A DNA stretch of 64,000 bases from Psychrobacillus sp048572895 (GCF_048572895.1 NZ_CP183878.1:2976001-3040000), one strand, 5' to 3'; shown: positions 1 through 8,981, counted from the stretch's first letter. The notes: generated by a model from the letters alone, not told the origin. Numbers and translations: made by a program.

Positions 1-14
1 CTTCCCTATCTCTT

Positions 15-159
15 AAGAAAACCTGGAAAAGGATGTTCGGTCCCTTAAGTCCAAAACCCTTTCTATCTTTTCAAAGTGCTTTGAACAGTCATTTCACTAT
101 ACTCTTACCGGTTGTTTTTTGGAAATGCTGGTAGTGATTGACGTCACGACCAGCATTTT
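15..159 (+). repeat. Family-1 dispersed element, truncated copy A
   Basis: This stretch matches the first ~160 bp of the ~700-bp element found at 2405, 10250 and 24319: the TCGGTCC end, the AAACC..TTTCTAT block, the TTACCGG block and then a large hairpin (arms 123-138 and 143-158, one mismatch). The similarity stops just after the right arm of the hairpin, where the terminator of the neighbouring histidine kinase gene begins. It is read here as a truncated copy. The window edge lies only a few bases to the left. Confidence 0.7.
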
Positions 160-163
160 ATAC

Positions 164-199
164 ATAAAAAAGAAGGCAACGAAATATCGTTAGCCTTCT
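164..199 (-). terminator. Terminator of the histidine kinase gene
   Basis: Hairpin AGAAGGC-TAACGA / TCGTT-GCCTTCT on the minus strand, followed by a run of T. The kinase stop codon (190-192) lies inside the hairpin. Confidence 0.75.
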
Positions 200-1602
200 T
201 TCCGTAGTAACAATTCAAAACATGTACCTTTTTCTGTACTTTCAACTAAAGATAAATTACCTTTAATTGATTGAGCCATCATTTTACTGAGAGGTAATCC
301 TAATCCAAGCCCTCTTATACCGTACTTTTTATTTTCTCCTCTAAAGAACCGCTCGAAGATAAAAGGTTGCTCTTCATTTGGTATTCCTGTACCTGAATCT
401 TGAACAATTACCGATATATATTCTCCTTTTTCAGAAAGTGAGATTGTAATTTCACCTATCCCTGAAATTGCTTGTTCAGCGTTTGTTAGTAAATTAGTCA
501 TGATTTGCTGTAATCGAACTATATCAGCAGAAATCATAACTTTTTTATGAAGCAATTTTAGATTCAACACTATATCTGGTTTCTCCTGTATCACTTTCCA
601 CTGAGCAGTTAAATCCTTCATAAAGCTATCAATATCTAGCAGGGAAATATTCACTGGCACTGCATCTACCGCAAAGGAGTTGAATGCTAGTAAATCACCG
701 ACCATTGTTTTCATCTTAGTCGTTTCCACTAGTGCCATTCGGATAAACTCTTCCGCTTCTTGTCCAGTAACAACATCTTCATTTACCGCTTGCAATAATC
801 CGCTAATCGACGTTACTGGTGTTTTCAGTTCATGAGTCACGCCTGCTAATAATTCAGTTCTTGTCTTTTCTAATTGCTCTAACCGACCTGCCATCTGTTT
901 AAATGAAAAAACAAGCTCGTAAACCTCTTTTTCCTTAATATGATCCGATAAGTTGATTTCATAGTTACCACTTTGTACTTGCTTGGCTGCTTCTGCTACT
1001 TGTTTTATCGGATGCGCTAATCTTCTCGACAAAAAATATATTGCCCACCAACCCAATAATGCGAGTCCAACTATTAATATAGCGAGCTGTCCATATTCTT
1101 GTTTGACCATAGTTAATTTATCTTTTGACTCTACCATCAATACCCAGCCCACAGACTCATCATCTATCTCAATTTTCTTTTTTACTGCATAATATTTTCT
1201 GTTATTTTCAGATGAAGTAAATGTTTCTATTTCATCTTTTCCATCTATTAACTGACTAAATGTCTTTAACTCTCCTTGACCCGGTGGTAAATTACTTGAT
1301 ATTACTTCTCCGTCCATATTGATAATGTACATAGATGGATTAATATCTCGTATCCGAAAACGATCTTCAGCAAATTTTGGCACTCTTTCACCTGGAGGAA
1401 TTCCTGGAATACTTACATCAGTAATCCGATTCACCATCTCTTCTGCCATAAACTCCATCATTTCTAAGCGATTTTCGAGTGTCGTATGTCTTATCCACAA
1501 TGCTGAAATGAAAGAAATTATTAAAAGTCCTATTATTAATGTTAATAAATATCGGCTTGTCCAATAAGACAACAGGGTAACTCTCTTACTTTTGTTGAAC
1601 AT
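190..1602 (-). CDS. Membrane sensor histidine kinase (HisKA/HATPase)
   Basis: Membrane sensor of an OmpR-type two-component system, 470 aa from the chosen start. One membrane segment near residues 20-37 and another near 172-191 flank an extracytoplasmic domain of about 130 aa. A HAMP-like linker follows, then the H-box GVTHELKTP (His about 257), an N-box (NLLTNAEQA) and a DSGTGIP G-box. An upstream in-frame ATG at 1647 exists. The start at 1602 is preferred because the protein then begins just before the first membrane helix and a GGGG site precedes it. It overlaps the end of the response regulator gene by 17 nt, so the two are probably translationally coupled. The ligand is unknown; the extracytoplasmic domain was not recognised. 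Confidence 0.9.
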   Translation of the reverse strand: MFNKSKRVTLLSYWTSRYLLTLIIGLLIISFISALWIRHTTLENRLEMMEFMAEEMVNRITDVSIPGIPPGERVPKFAEDRFRIRDINPSMYIINMDGEVISSNLPPGQGELKTFSQLIDGKDEIETFTSSENNRKYYAVKKKIEIDDESVGWVLMVESKDKLTMVKQEYGQLAILIVGLALLGWWAIYFLSRRLAHPIKQVAEAAKQVQSGNYEINLSDHIKEKEVYELVFSFKQMAGRLEQLEKTRTELLAGVTHELKTPVTSISGLLQAVNEDVVTGQEAEEFIRMALVETTKMKTMVGDLLAFNSFAVDAVPVNISLLDIDSFMKDLTAQWKVIQEKPDIVLNLKLLHKKVMISADIVRLQQIMTNLLTNAEQAISGIGEITISLSEKGEYISVIVQDSGTGIPNEEQPFIFERFFRGENKKYGIRGLGLGLPLSKMMAQSIKGNLSLVESTEKGTCFELLLRKEG

Positions 1603-2311
1603 GAAATTGATACCCCAATCCTCGTAATGTCCTAATTTCACCTTCATATCTTGACCAATCAGCGAGCGCTCTTCTCAGACGCTTTATAGATAAATCAACT
1701 GCTCGATCACTTCCGTCGTAATCCCATCCCCAAATATGTTCAATTAACTGATCCCTAGTAAATGTTTGGTTAGGTTGCTTAGCCAAAAAAAGTAATACTG
1801 ACAAATCTCTTGGTGTGAGAAATATTTCTTTCCCATGCAGTCTTACAGAATGACCAATAAAATCTATATGCAGCTTACCAAAGTTAATGGTTGATGGTTT
1901 TTCACTAGATACTCTTCGCAGTACTGCCTTCACTCTTGCGACAACTTCATCCGCAATAAATGGTTTTGTAATATAATCATCTGCACCTTCGCCGAAACCT
2001 TCTAGGCGATAGTTAACATCTCCCAATGCAGTTAACATGATAACTGGGCAACTACCTAACGAACGTATTTCTTTTAATATAACCCAGCCATTTTTTCCAG
2101 GTAGCATTATATCTAAAAGTACTAGATCAGGACTTTCCTTTTCAAATACCTCGATTGCTTCTCCGCCAGTGTAGCACTGTACTACTTCATAATTTTGCTT
2201 TGTTAAATACGCTTTCAGCACTTGGCTAATGGCAAACTCATCTTCGACTATTAATATTTTTTTCATCTGCCTAGCACACCCTTTAACTGACAATTTCTTA
2301 ATTTGTTCCAT
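1586..2311 (-). CDS. OmpR-family response regulator
   Basis: Cytoplasmic DNA-binding response regulator paired with the downstream histidine kinase. The receiver domain begins KKILIVEDE, has its phosphoacceptor Asp in LVLLDIMLPG, and carries the switch Thr and Lys in MLTALGD and YITKPF. A winged-helix domain follows (LTPRDLSVLLFLA ... RAVDLSIKRLRRAL ... RGLGYQF). Two starts are possible: the ATG at 2311, with GGTGG four bases upstream, or the ATG at 2266, which gives the usual MKKILIVEDE beginning. The shorter form fits the family; the longer form has the better-placed ribosome site. The target genes cannot be told from the sequence. Confidence 0.9.
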   Translation of the reverse strand: MEQIKKLSVKGCARQMKKILIVEDEFAISQVLKAYLTKQNYEVVQCYTGGEAIEVFEKESPDLVLLDIMLPGKNGWVILKEIRSLGSCPVIMLTALGDVNYRLEGFGEGADDYITKPFIADEVVARVKAVLRRVSSEKPSTINFGKLHIDFIGHSVRLHGKEIFLTPRDLSVLLFLAKQPNQTFTRDQLIEHIWGWDYDGSDRAVDLSIKRLRRALADWSRYEGEIRTLRGLGYQFHVQQK

Positions 2312-2404
2312 TATACCACCTATTTATGTCAGATAAATATCGGGTGGATCTTACAAATTAATTAACTTACTTTTATTGATTTTGGCAATTTTACAGCTTT
2401 TCAA

Positions 2405-3104
2405 TAATAAGAAAAAACGCAAGCGTCCTTTAAGCTCAACACCTGTTCCTGTCATTTTCGAAGGGCTTTGGAAAGACATGACGCTATATTATTACCTTTT
2501 AATTTTTTGAGATATGCAGGTCGTGACTGGCGTCACGACCTGCATATCTTTTCTCGGTAATTTTATGGCGTTTGCCTGTCCGTCGCCCTCCTACAACTCT
2601 TAGTAACAGGTAAGTGCGTTTTTGGATAACTAGAGAAAAGATACTATCCTATTCAATGAGTAAGCTCTCGAAGATGCAATTTCGTTCGCTATTTCGCTTC
2701 TTTATGAGTCAAACACTTAATATTTCTCTTTATTTTCACTAGTATAAAAGAAAATCTGCTTTCTCAAACTATTATTGGATAATCTCACTTCTAATTCAAA
2801 AGCAATGACAAATAATATTATCACTCTCTATAATTTGACCAACTTTATCATCTAAGCAATAGACTACGCTATATCTTTTGCCTGTGTACTTCACACTATT
2901 CTGATTGTAGTGAAAGGTGGCTTCTCCAACAGGGTGAAGGAGGTCAACAGGATGTTGGTCACGAAGGCTTTGCCACAAGAGGTGGTGCGTTCTTAGCCAT
3001 CGTTCCTTTGTCTCCACCTGAAACGGAAATCAGCTGTCCTATTCATTCTTTCAAGCACTATAAACCCAGTGTTCATGAAATACTCCTATAAACTTACTTA
3101 CTTT
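2405..3104 (+). repeat. Family-1 dispersed element, copy B
   Basis: Full ~700-bp copy between the response regulator and the beta-helix lipoprotein gene. It aligns end to end with the copies at 10250 and 24319. Perfect 18-bp hairpin: arms 2510-2527 and 2532-2549, loop TGGC, flanked by TTACC / GGTAA. The right third is a GAAAGGTGG ... CCACCTG module whose core (2945-3002) differs completely from those of copies C and D and instead matches the cassette in the elements at 28449, 33963 and 34656. Short reading frames inside are not conserved in the other copies and are not called. Confidence 0.85.
2945..3002 (+). repeat. Two-hairpin cassette inside copy B
   Basis: Hairpin 1 is CAAC-AGGAT-GTTG. 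Hairpin 2 has outer arms CGAAGGC / GCCATCG and inner arms GCCAC / GTGGT. The same layout with different, compensated arm sequences occurs at 28449-28505, 33963-34018 and 34656-34712. Confidence 0.75.
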
Positions 3105-3150
3105 AAAAAACAGCCCCTGCATCGATATTGTCGACTTTGGAGGCTGTTTT
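3105..3150 (-). terminator. Terminator after the beta-helix lipoprotein gene
   Basis: Minus-strand arms AAAACAGCC / GGCTGTTTT followed by T residues, 57 bp downstream of the lipoprotein stop codon. It closes the three-gene polyphosphate polymerase operon. Confidence 0.7.
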
Positions 3151-3206
3151 CTTATGGAAGTCTACATTAGTTGATAAAAATTAATCGGAGTTGGAATTAC
3201 ATTGAA

Positions 3207-5519
3207 CTATTTGTTTGAAGCATCCTTTGTTGGTTCTGGTTGTTGCTGCTCTTTACCTCTACCAAAAGCACCTCCACCTTGCATATTACCTCTCATTCCA
3301 CCACCCATCATAGACGAACCTTCTTCTGTCACTCCACTACTATTTAAATAAGTCATGGCTGTTGTGGCTGAATAGGTCACACTAGCTGTTGGAGCTTTTG
3401 TCTTTGCATTCGTATAGAACCCATCAACAGCTTCACCTGTTAAAGTACCTCCATGACTTAGAGTTGACTCTGCATTTAGTTCTAAATCTGGAGAACTAAT
3501 GACAATCATTTGAAACATTTTTTCCGGTGCCACTGTAATAATTTGTTCACCTTTCGCATTTGTCACAGTAACAGGCGTGTTAGCTTCAAGTGTTTCATCA
3601 AAGGTCATCATAATCGTATTTTGTGTAGATCCATCAGATACCCCTAATGCCATTCCCGTACTACCAGAGGCTATTAGAGTTCCACCTTCTATTATAAATG
3701 TTCCATCATAATCTAGCGTACCATTCATACTCTCCGTTGGACCATAAACGATAGCGGTACCGCCCGTCATCATAATATTCGTATTAGAGTCTAATCCATC
3801 TCCATCTGCATCTACGTATAAATATCCTCCAGAAATCGTAAGCTGGCCATCCTCGATTGTAGCATCAGCTTGTTCTATTTCCTCCGCTCCTGTTGTGGTT
3901 GACGTTTGATTGAAAGCCCCAAACATTTCATTCATATCACTGCCACCATTTACATTGACACCATCATCTGCTGCTTTAAGATGAATGGTACCATCCGAAA
4001 TCTCAATATTAGTACCTTCAATACCCTCTAAGCTTTTTAAAATTGTAATATCACCACCAGCTATGAATACATTCCCATCGGCATGTATTCCATCATCGCC
4101 TGTTGAAAGGGTTTCTTCTCCACCTTGGATAGTTAAATCTCCATTACTATGCAGTGCATCTTCCGCTGTATCAATGGTGAACTTACCACCTACAATATTT
4201 AATTTTGTTCCTGCTTTTATACCCTTTTGACTTGTGGTCTCAACAATTGAAGTATTGGCGTTATTATCTCCTTCTGTATTTCTTTCTACTGGAGCTTGTG
4301 ATTCTGTATTTTGCTGTTCTTCTGGAGGAGTCTGTTGTTCAGCACTTGCTCCTGGCAATTGTCCGTCTTTGGGTAATTCTCTACCGTCGGGAATTTGACG
4401 GTTCATTTCACCACCACCTTGTGGCATCAGAGATTCTAAAGTTGTTGTTAAATACTCGCGAATTTCAGCTGTTGTCATGCCTTCAATTTCTGTTGAAATA
4501 TCTATTGGGAAATTCATACGTTCCATATTCTCAACAAATGCTTCTATTTCATCCTCTGTCATTGAACTGAAATCCATCCCCATTCCGGGATTCATTTCTG
4601 GCATTCCGCCTGGACCATTTCCTCCTCCCATACCAGACTCAGTAGAAGTAACAACTTCCGGACTCCCCTCTCCAGTTTTAATAGAATACTCCCCATCAAT
4701 TACTATAATTTCATTTTCAGCTTGTATACCATCCCCCTGGGCTACCACTGTTAAATAACCACTTTCGAGCACAATATTCCCTCGATCGGCATCCTCATCA
4801 TTTGATGATTTTACACCATCGCCATCAGCGATTATATTAACCGTAGCATCAGACATTGCAAATACATCGCGACCGACCATACCATCATCCTTTGCCCTTA
4901 CATTAATAGCCCCACCTGTAATTATCAAATCATCACGGCTCGTTATGCCGTCTTTGTACTGACCATTAACTGTCAATACCCCAGTACCATTAATGACTAA
5001 GTCATCCTTACTAAAAATAGTTGCCCCAACTTCTTGATTTGCTTCGTCTTCATAAACATAAGATGTTGCATCTGTTAGGTTATTTTCCGTTCCTTTTTCA
5101 AGTGAGATAATCGTTTTATCTGATTGCTCGATATCAATTGCTGCAGTAGTAGATGAAGTAATCTCTACACCATTTAGGATTAAGCGTACATTTCCAGTAT
5201 CTTCTGTATCTACTTTAATTTGTCCATCAGAGATGGTTCCCTCCAGTACATAAGTACCTGATGTGTGAATCTCTACATTTTGCCCATTTATAATAACACC
5301 ACCAGAGCCGTCAAAAGTTGTTGCCTCATCATTTAAAGTAATTTTTGTAAATACATCACCTTCCCATGCAGAATAGAAATCTTCTGAATCATAATCTACA
5401 TATTGAGAAACTAGTGCTTCCGTATCCAGTGATGATGTGTCTGTACTACTCTTTTCATTACAACCGCCAGCAATTAAAATTGCCGACAATATTAATGGTA
5501 TTGCAATTTTCTTATTCAT
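3207..5519 (-). CDS. Beta-helix carbohydrate-binding lipoprotein (Cthe_2159 family)
   Basis: Predicted surface lipoprotein of 770 aa. The signal peptide ends in the lipobox LIAGGC with Cys20. The body consists of repeating beta-strand turns (for example GGxITIxxxxDGI and DADGDGLDSN), as in the carbohydrate-binding beta-helix family typified by Clostridium Cthe_2159. A low-complexity Gly/Met/Pro/Gln-rich insert lies at about residues 285-425, and the tail (about 735-770) is also Gly/Met- and Gln/Pro-rich. AGGAGGT precedes the start. It is last in an operon with a DUF4956 membrane protein and a VTC polyphosphate polymerase, a combination seen in other Firmicutes, so it may be exported or act together with them. 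The ligand is unknown; polysaccharide binding is known for the family, not shown here. Confidence 0.8.
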   Translation of the reverse strand: MNKKIAIPLILSAILIAGGCNEKSSTDTSSLDTEALVSQYVDYDSEDFYSAWEGDVFTKITLNDEATTFDGSGGVIINGQNVEIHTSGTYVLEGTISDGQIKVDTEDTGNVRLILNGVEITSSTTAAIDIEQSDKTIISLEKGTENNLTDATSYVYEDEANQEVGATIFSKDDLVINGTGVLTVNGQYKDGITSRDDLIITGGAINVRAKDDGMVGRDVFAMSDATVNIIADGDGVKSSNDEDADRGNIVLESGYLTVVAQGDGIQAENEIIVIDGEYSIKTGEGSPEVVTSTESGMGGGNGPGGMPEMNPGMGMDFSSMTEDEIEAFVENMERMNFPIDISTEIEGMTTAEIREYLTTTLESLMPQGGGEMNRQIPDGRELPKDGQLPGASAEQQTPPEEQQNTESQAPVERNTEGDNNANTSIVETTSQKGIKAGTKLNIVGGKFTIDTAEDALHSNGDLTIQGGEETLSTGDDGIHADGNVFIAGGDITILKSLEGIEGTNIEISDGTIHLKAADDGVNVNGGSDMNEMFGAFNQTSTTTGAEEIEQADATIEDGQLTISGGYLYVDADGDGLDSNTNIMMTGGTAIVYGPTESMNGTLDYDGTFIIEGGTLIASGSTGMALGVSDGSTQNTIMMTFDETLEANTPVTVTNAKGEQIITVAPEKMFQMIVISSPDLELNAESTLSHGGTLTGEAVDGFYTNAKTKAPTASVTYSATTAMTYLNSSGVTEEGSSMMGGGMRGNMQGGGAFGRGKEQQQPEPTKDASNK

Positions 5520-5540
5520 ATTATTACCTCCTGTAGAAAT

Positions 5541-5566
5541 AAAGGTCTGTAAAATTACAGACCTTT
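5541..5566 (-). terminator. Hairpin between DUF4956 and lipoprotein genes (attenuator?)
   Basis: Perfect 11-bp stem AAAGGTCTGTA / TACAGACCTTT with a 4-nt loop, in the 53-bp gap of the operon. On the minus strand it is followed by only TTTATTTC, so it may be a partial terminator or an mRNA-stabilising hairpin that sets the ratio of the lipoprotein to the two upstream products. Its position just upstream of the lipoprotein ribosome site is clear; the role is inferred. Confidence 0.6.
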
Positions 5567-5572
5567 TTCAAC

Positions 5573-6259
5573 TTATGCTGTAAAGTTACCATCGTAACTT
5601 AGCATTACTGCTGAAGACACACCTTTTACTTGTGAAATATCTGAAACAATTTTTGTATCATTTTCTTTCACACGTACTTCATAAGTTACTTCCGTTTCAT
5701 AGTCTAAAATATGGGACTTGGATTTTAAAGCATATTTCTTCGTTGAATTTCTTAAAAGTTGGTCGATAGCATCTGCTGCATCACCATTAGCGAATTTCAC
5801 AACTAATAAATACGGATTTTCTATTACAATTTTATTTGCAAATACGATATTGACTAAACTGATTAAGATTGTGCCGACGATTCCCAATATTATAAAACCC
5901 GCACCACATAAGATACCTACAATTATTGACCAAAATAAGTAGACTAAATCCATTGGATCCTTAATCGGCGTGCGGAAACGAACGATGGATAACGCTCCAA
6001 CCATACCAAGTGATAAGAGAACATTTTGACTGATCCCCATTATTACTAGCGATGTTGCCATCGTCATAATCATCAGCGAGATATTAAATGTATGGGAATA
6101 AATTACACCATTAAACGTTTTCTTATAAACTATATAAATAACTACTCCAAGTAGGAATGCCGAAATAAGACCTATTAGTGAATCCGTTAAAGAAAACGAA
6201 GCTGTTTTTTCTATAAAACTCGATTTGAAAATATCTGTAAAAGTTGTTGAAGTTGCCAT
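5573..6259 (-). CDS. DUF4956 membrane protein
   Basis: Integral membrane protein of 228 aa with about four hydrophobic segments (near residues 28-45, 60-80, 88-102 and 108-140) and a cytoplasmic C-terminal domain of about 85 aa. The core LSLGMVGALSIVRFRTPIKD is the hallmark of DUF4956 proteins. It starts 16 bp after the VTC polymerase stop, so the two are cotranscribed. DUF4956 genes are often found beside VTC-domain polymerases, so a role as membrane partner or channel for polyphosphate made by the polymerase is plausible but unproven. Confidence 0.85.
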   Translation of the reverse strand: MATSTTFTDIFKSSFIEKTASFSLTDSLIGLISAFLLGVVIYIVYKKTFNGVIYSHTFNISLMIMTMATSLVIMGISQNVLLSLGMVGALSIVRFRTPIKDPMDLVYLFWSIIVGILCGAGFIILGIVGTILISLVNIVFANKIVIENPYLLVVKFANGDAADAIDQLLRNSTKKYALKSKSHILDYETEVTYEVRVKENDTKIVSDISQVKGVSSAVMLSYDGNFTA

Positions 6260-6275
6260 GTTAATTCCTCCTAAT

Positions 6276-6977
6276 TTATATATACATACGACTTAATTGA
6301 TACTTGGAATACGCTTCATGTTTCGTATTAATACCTTGAAGCATCATTTTCACAACATCCGGTAAGTACTCGTCAAACTTTACTTCTAAAATGACCTCTG
6401 TCGGATCAAGTACATCGACCATTGGTAAATGCTTGTTGAACATATCCGTATTTCGCAAACTCGTCTGCACCTTACTATCAAACGTCACTCTTACGTTTCC
6501 ATACAGATGAACGTAAGCCTCTCTCTCATAATCTACTACTGCTATTGGCTTTAATAAGCTCATTTTCATTTCTAAGTACAAGTCACGAATTAACGAGCGA
6601 TCATCATTTTCCATCCATGAAATATCACCGATACGAATTTTTTCAAATTCTGACCGAGTCATATTACACTTAGATTTAAATGTTAAATTATTGCGTTTAC
6701 TTTTCCTTTCAAGATTAATAATCTGATCACTTTTTCCATAAATACGGACACGGTATTTATCTCTAGTTAAATATCCTTCCTTTTTTTCGTTCATTACTTT
6801 GTTTTCAAAGTTATCGAAGTAACACGACCGAATTAAATATTTTTCTGTTGGACCAGCATGTGTATCTAAACGCATCACATATTTTAGTTTGTTTTTTAAT
6901 AACATATAATCTAAATATGTGATGCCGTATTTCAGTTCTTGTCTACCCTTCGGATTAAATGATGTTTGAATTGGCAT
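6276..6977 (-). CDS. VTC-domain polyphosphate polymerase
   Basis: Cytoplasmic triphosphate-tunnel enzyme of 233 aa, expected to make inorganic polyphosphate from ATP like the catalytic domain of yeast Vtc4. The tunnel residues expected from Vtc4 are all visible: R76 and R78 (KYRVRIYG), K92 (NLERKSK), R152 (DYEREAY), R163 (VRVTFD), E198 and K200 (EVKFDEYLP) and K225 (SKYQLSR). There is no SPX domain, as is usual in bacteria. AAGGAGTG precedes the start. It is first in an operon with a DUF4956 membrane protein and a beta-helix lipoprotein. Family membership is confident. The product and its use in this organism are inferred. Confidence 0.87.
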   Translation of the reverse strand: MPIQTSFNPKGRQELKYGITYLDYMLLKNKLKYVMRLDTHAGPTEKYLIRSCYFDNFENKVMNEKKEGYLTRDKYRVRIYGKSDQIINLERKSKRNNLTFKSKCNMTRSEFEKIRIGDISWMENDDRSLIRDLYLEMKMSLLKPIAVVDYEREAYVHLYGNVRVTFDSKVQTSLRNTDMFNKHLPMVDVLDPTEVILEVKFDEYLPDVVKMMLQGINTKHEAYSKYQLSRMYI

Positions 6978-7176
6978 GATTACACTCCTTTTTTGTTCAA
7001 TTGGCTTTGGAAAAGATCAACTAACTTGCTGATAAACCTACTTTAACTGCTAAATAAGTCAGCAATATGTCAAGTAAATATTTTGTAAATTTTTTATTAA
7101 TAGTATTAAATACAACTGTTGACTTAGTATTTCTAGTTGTTTGAACTTCTCATGACGATACTTAATTGAAAAATTT

Positions 7177-7216
7177 AAAAGGGACTTTAACCGTTGACGA
7201 CGGCTAAGTCCCTTTT
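7177..7216 (-). terminator. Terminator of the anti-sigma gene
   Basis: Minus-strand arms AAAAGGGACTTAGCCGT / ACGGTTAAAGTCCCTTTT followed by an A/T-rich tail. It lies immediately after the anti-sigma stop codon and separates that operon from the polyphosphate polymerase operon. Confidence 0.7.
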
Positions 7217-7218
7217 CG

Positions 7219-8250
7219 TTATTCTTCCTCCCAGTTCCAATATGTGATTTCACCTAATTGAACACTATGAATTTCATTCAATTCTTTTAGCTTTAATAAT
7301 TCTTTTACTGGACCAGTGACGACTGCTCCATAAGCTTGGAACCCTTCTTCGGTAAGGTAATCGTATCTTTCCTGTAAATAATCTGTTCCTAGCAAAGTTT
7401 CAGCAAGCCTTTTATTTTTGTCTAGCATCATGTTCATATTTTCAAGCATCGCATGTTCACTTGTTTCTACCGTTGAGCTATCCAATATACTTATTAATGA
7501 ACCTCCATTAAAATCAGGATTTGCAAGTCTTGCCCCTGATAATCCCCACGGTTTGCCTAAAGATATCGAATCACCACCACTACCCCAACTACCTTCTGTG
7601 TATTGCTTTAGCTCTCCCATATATATGGGCATCCAAGTGATATCTAAATCGTATAACGATAGGAGCTGCACAACATCTGAGGGAGAATAATATTCATCTG
7701 TAGAAAATGCCAACTCTGCGACATTACCTTCGTGAATCTTCTCCAGCTTACTCCAAACATCTGGAGTTTCACTTCCCATTAGTTTGCTACTAGTTCCAGG
7801 GTTATAAGGTAAATAAAAATTAAATCCTCCTTCTGAAGAATTGTTGTATGTGTTGCTTTTCTCTATTTCTAAATATGAAAATGAAGTAATAAATGTTTTT
7901 CTCAAATTTAATTGGGAAACCACATAATCCTCTTTTCCGATTCTTTTAATGAGCGGAAACTCTATTTTCTGTGTCAAAAATGGAGTAATCTCATTCGAAG
8001 TACTTGAAGATATACCCACAGTTATTCCTGGATTTGTCCAATCAACCGCTAATTCTTGATAAAACTCTGTTTTTTCTCCAATACTGCTCGCGTAATAGAG
8101 CATAGACAGTGAAATCATATAAACTACATATATAATGAAAATAACAACTAACACACGAATTATTTTAAAGGTTAATCTTAATGAAAAACGATTCTTATGT
8201 TTAGCTAAAATTTCATCCGCTTTTTTTTCATTCCATATCATCATTAACAC
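7219..8250 (-). CDS. Membrane anti-sigma factor
   Basis: Predicted membrane-anchored regulator of the adjacent ECF sigma factor, 343 aa. A cytoplasmic N-terminus (WNEKKADEILAKHKNRF) precedes a single membrane helix near residues 30-55, then a large extracytoplasmic domain. The architecture resembles Bacillus anti-sigma proteins with the Sigma_reg_N and Sigma_reg_C domains. The start codon overlaps the end of the sigma gene by 23 nt, implying translational coupling and matched amounts. Several in-frame ATGs occur at the start (M1, M3, M4), so the exact N-terminus is uncertain. Confidence 0.8.
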   Translation of the reverse strand: MLMMIWNEKKADEILAKHKNRFSLRLTFKIIRVLVVIFIIYVVYMISLSMLYYASSIGEKTEFYQELAVDWTNPGITVGISSSTSNEITPFLTQKIEFPLIKRIGKEDYVVSQLNLRKTFITSFSYLEIEKSNTYNNSSEGGFNFYLPYNPGTSSKLMGSETPDVWSKLEKIHEGNVAELAFSTDEYYSPSDVVQLLSLYDLDITWMPIYMGELKQYTEGSWGSGGDSISLGKPWGLSGARLANPDFNGGSLISILDSSTVETSEHAMLENMNMMLDKNKRLAETLLGTDYLQERYDYLTEEGFQAYGAVVTGPVKELLKLKELNEIHSVQLGEITYWNWEEE

Positions 8251-8782
8251 CTCTTTCGAAATCTTTTCCTAATCGCTCTGAGAGCAGTTTAAATCGTTGT
8301 CTCGCCCGGTATAAATGTACTTTTACTTGATCTAAAGAAATATCAAGCATATTGGCTAACTCACCATAGGAAAACTGTTCATATTCACGCAAATAAAGAA
8401 TAGTGCGGTAATTTTCAGGTAAGAGAGCCATTATATCTTGAACTTCACTAGTCATTTCCTTAGCATCTAGTACCTCTTCAGGTATTCCATATGGACTTAC
8501 GATATCAGATGTATTAGATAAATAGTCATAGAATGGAACCCACTTCCATCGTTGTCTTTTTCGCCACTCATCCATATATGTATTTCTAGCTACTTTAAAC
8601 AGCCAGCTCTTCACTTGCCCATCCTCATACAGGTCCAGTGATAACGTTGCCCTATAAAATGTTTCCTGCACCAATTCTTCTGCCATCATGTCTGAACCTG
8701 TTAGCTTTAATAAATAAAAATAAAGAGGCATGGCGAAAGTTAAATAAACTATTTCTAATTCGTCCTGCCTGTCTTTCTTCAA
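8228..8782 (-). CDS. ECF RNA polymerase sigma factor
   Basis: Group IV sigma factor of 184 aa. Region 2 is visible (AEELVQETFYRA ... VKSWLFKVARNTYMDEWRKR), as is region 4 (LPENYRTILYLREYEQFSYGELANMLDISLDQVKVHLYRAR). There are no regions 1 or 3, as expected for ECF sigmas. AGGAGG lies just upstream of the start. It is cotranscribed and overlapping with a membrane anti-sigma factor. A TGTAAC-16-CGTTTT sequence upstream (8805-8832) resembles SigM/SigW-type promoters, so the pair probably activates its own transcription, perhaps in response to envelope stress. Confidence 0.9.
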   Translation of the reverse strand: MKKDRQDELEIVYLTFAMPLYFYLLKLTGSDMMAEELVQETFYRATLSLDLYEDGQVKSWLFKVARNTYMDEWRKRQRWKWVPFYDYLSNTSDIVSPYGIPEEVLDAKEMTSEVQDIMALLPENYRTILYLREYEQFSYGELANMLDISLDQVKVHLYRARQRFKLLSERLGKDFERGVNDDME

Positions 8783-8804
8783 CTTTTCGCCTCCTCTCTA
8801 AGCT

Positions 8805-8832
8805 AAAACGTCCCACTATGTATATTGTTACA
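8805..8832 (-). promoter_or_regulatory. Probable ECF-type promoter of the sigma/anti-sigma operon
   Basis: On the minus strand, TGTAAC, a 16-nt spacer, then CGTTTT. This is close to the TGAAAC-N16-CGT pattern of Bacillus SigM/SigW promoters and lies about 25 bp upstream of the sigma start codon. Autoregulation is inferred from this match. Confidence 0.6.
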
Positions 8833-8981
8833 GTCTAAATTAAATTGTTTTATAAATATAGAATTATTTGGATAGGAAATTCGTTAAAAATAGATTATTT
8901 ATTTGTATATATTAGATATATACAACCTATAAATTTTAAAGATTCTGTTCAACATTGCTGTTGATTTTCTCCAAAATAATA

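Noticed and set aside
2796..3017. 73-aa minus-strand reading frame
   Set aside because: It lies across the variable core of family-1 copy B and is not open in copies C and D, so it is a by-product of the repeat.
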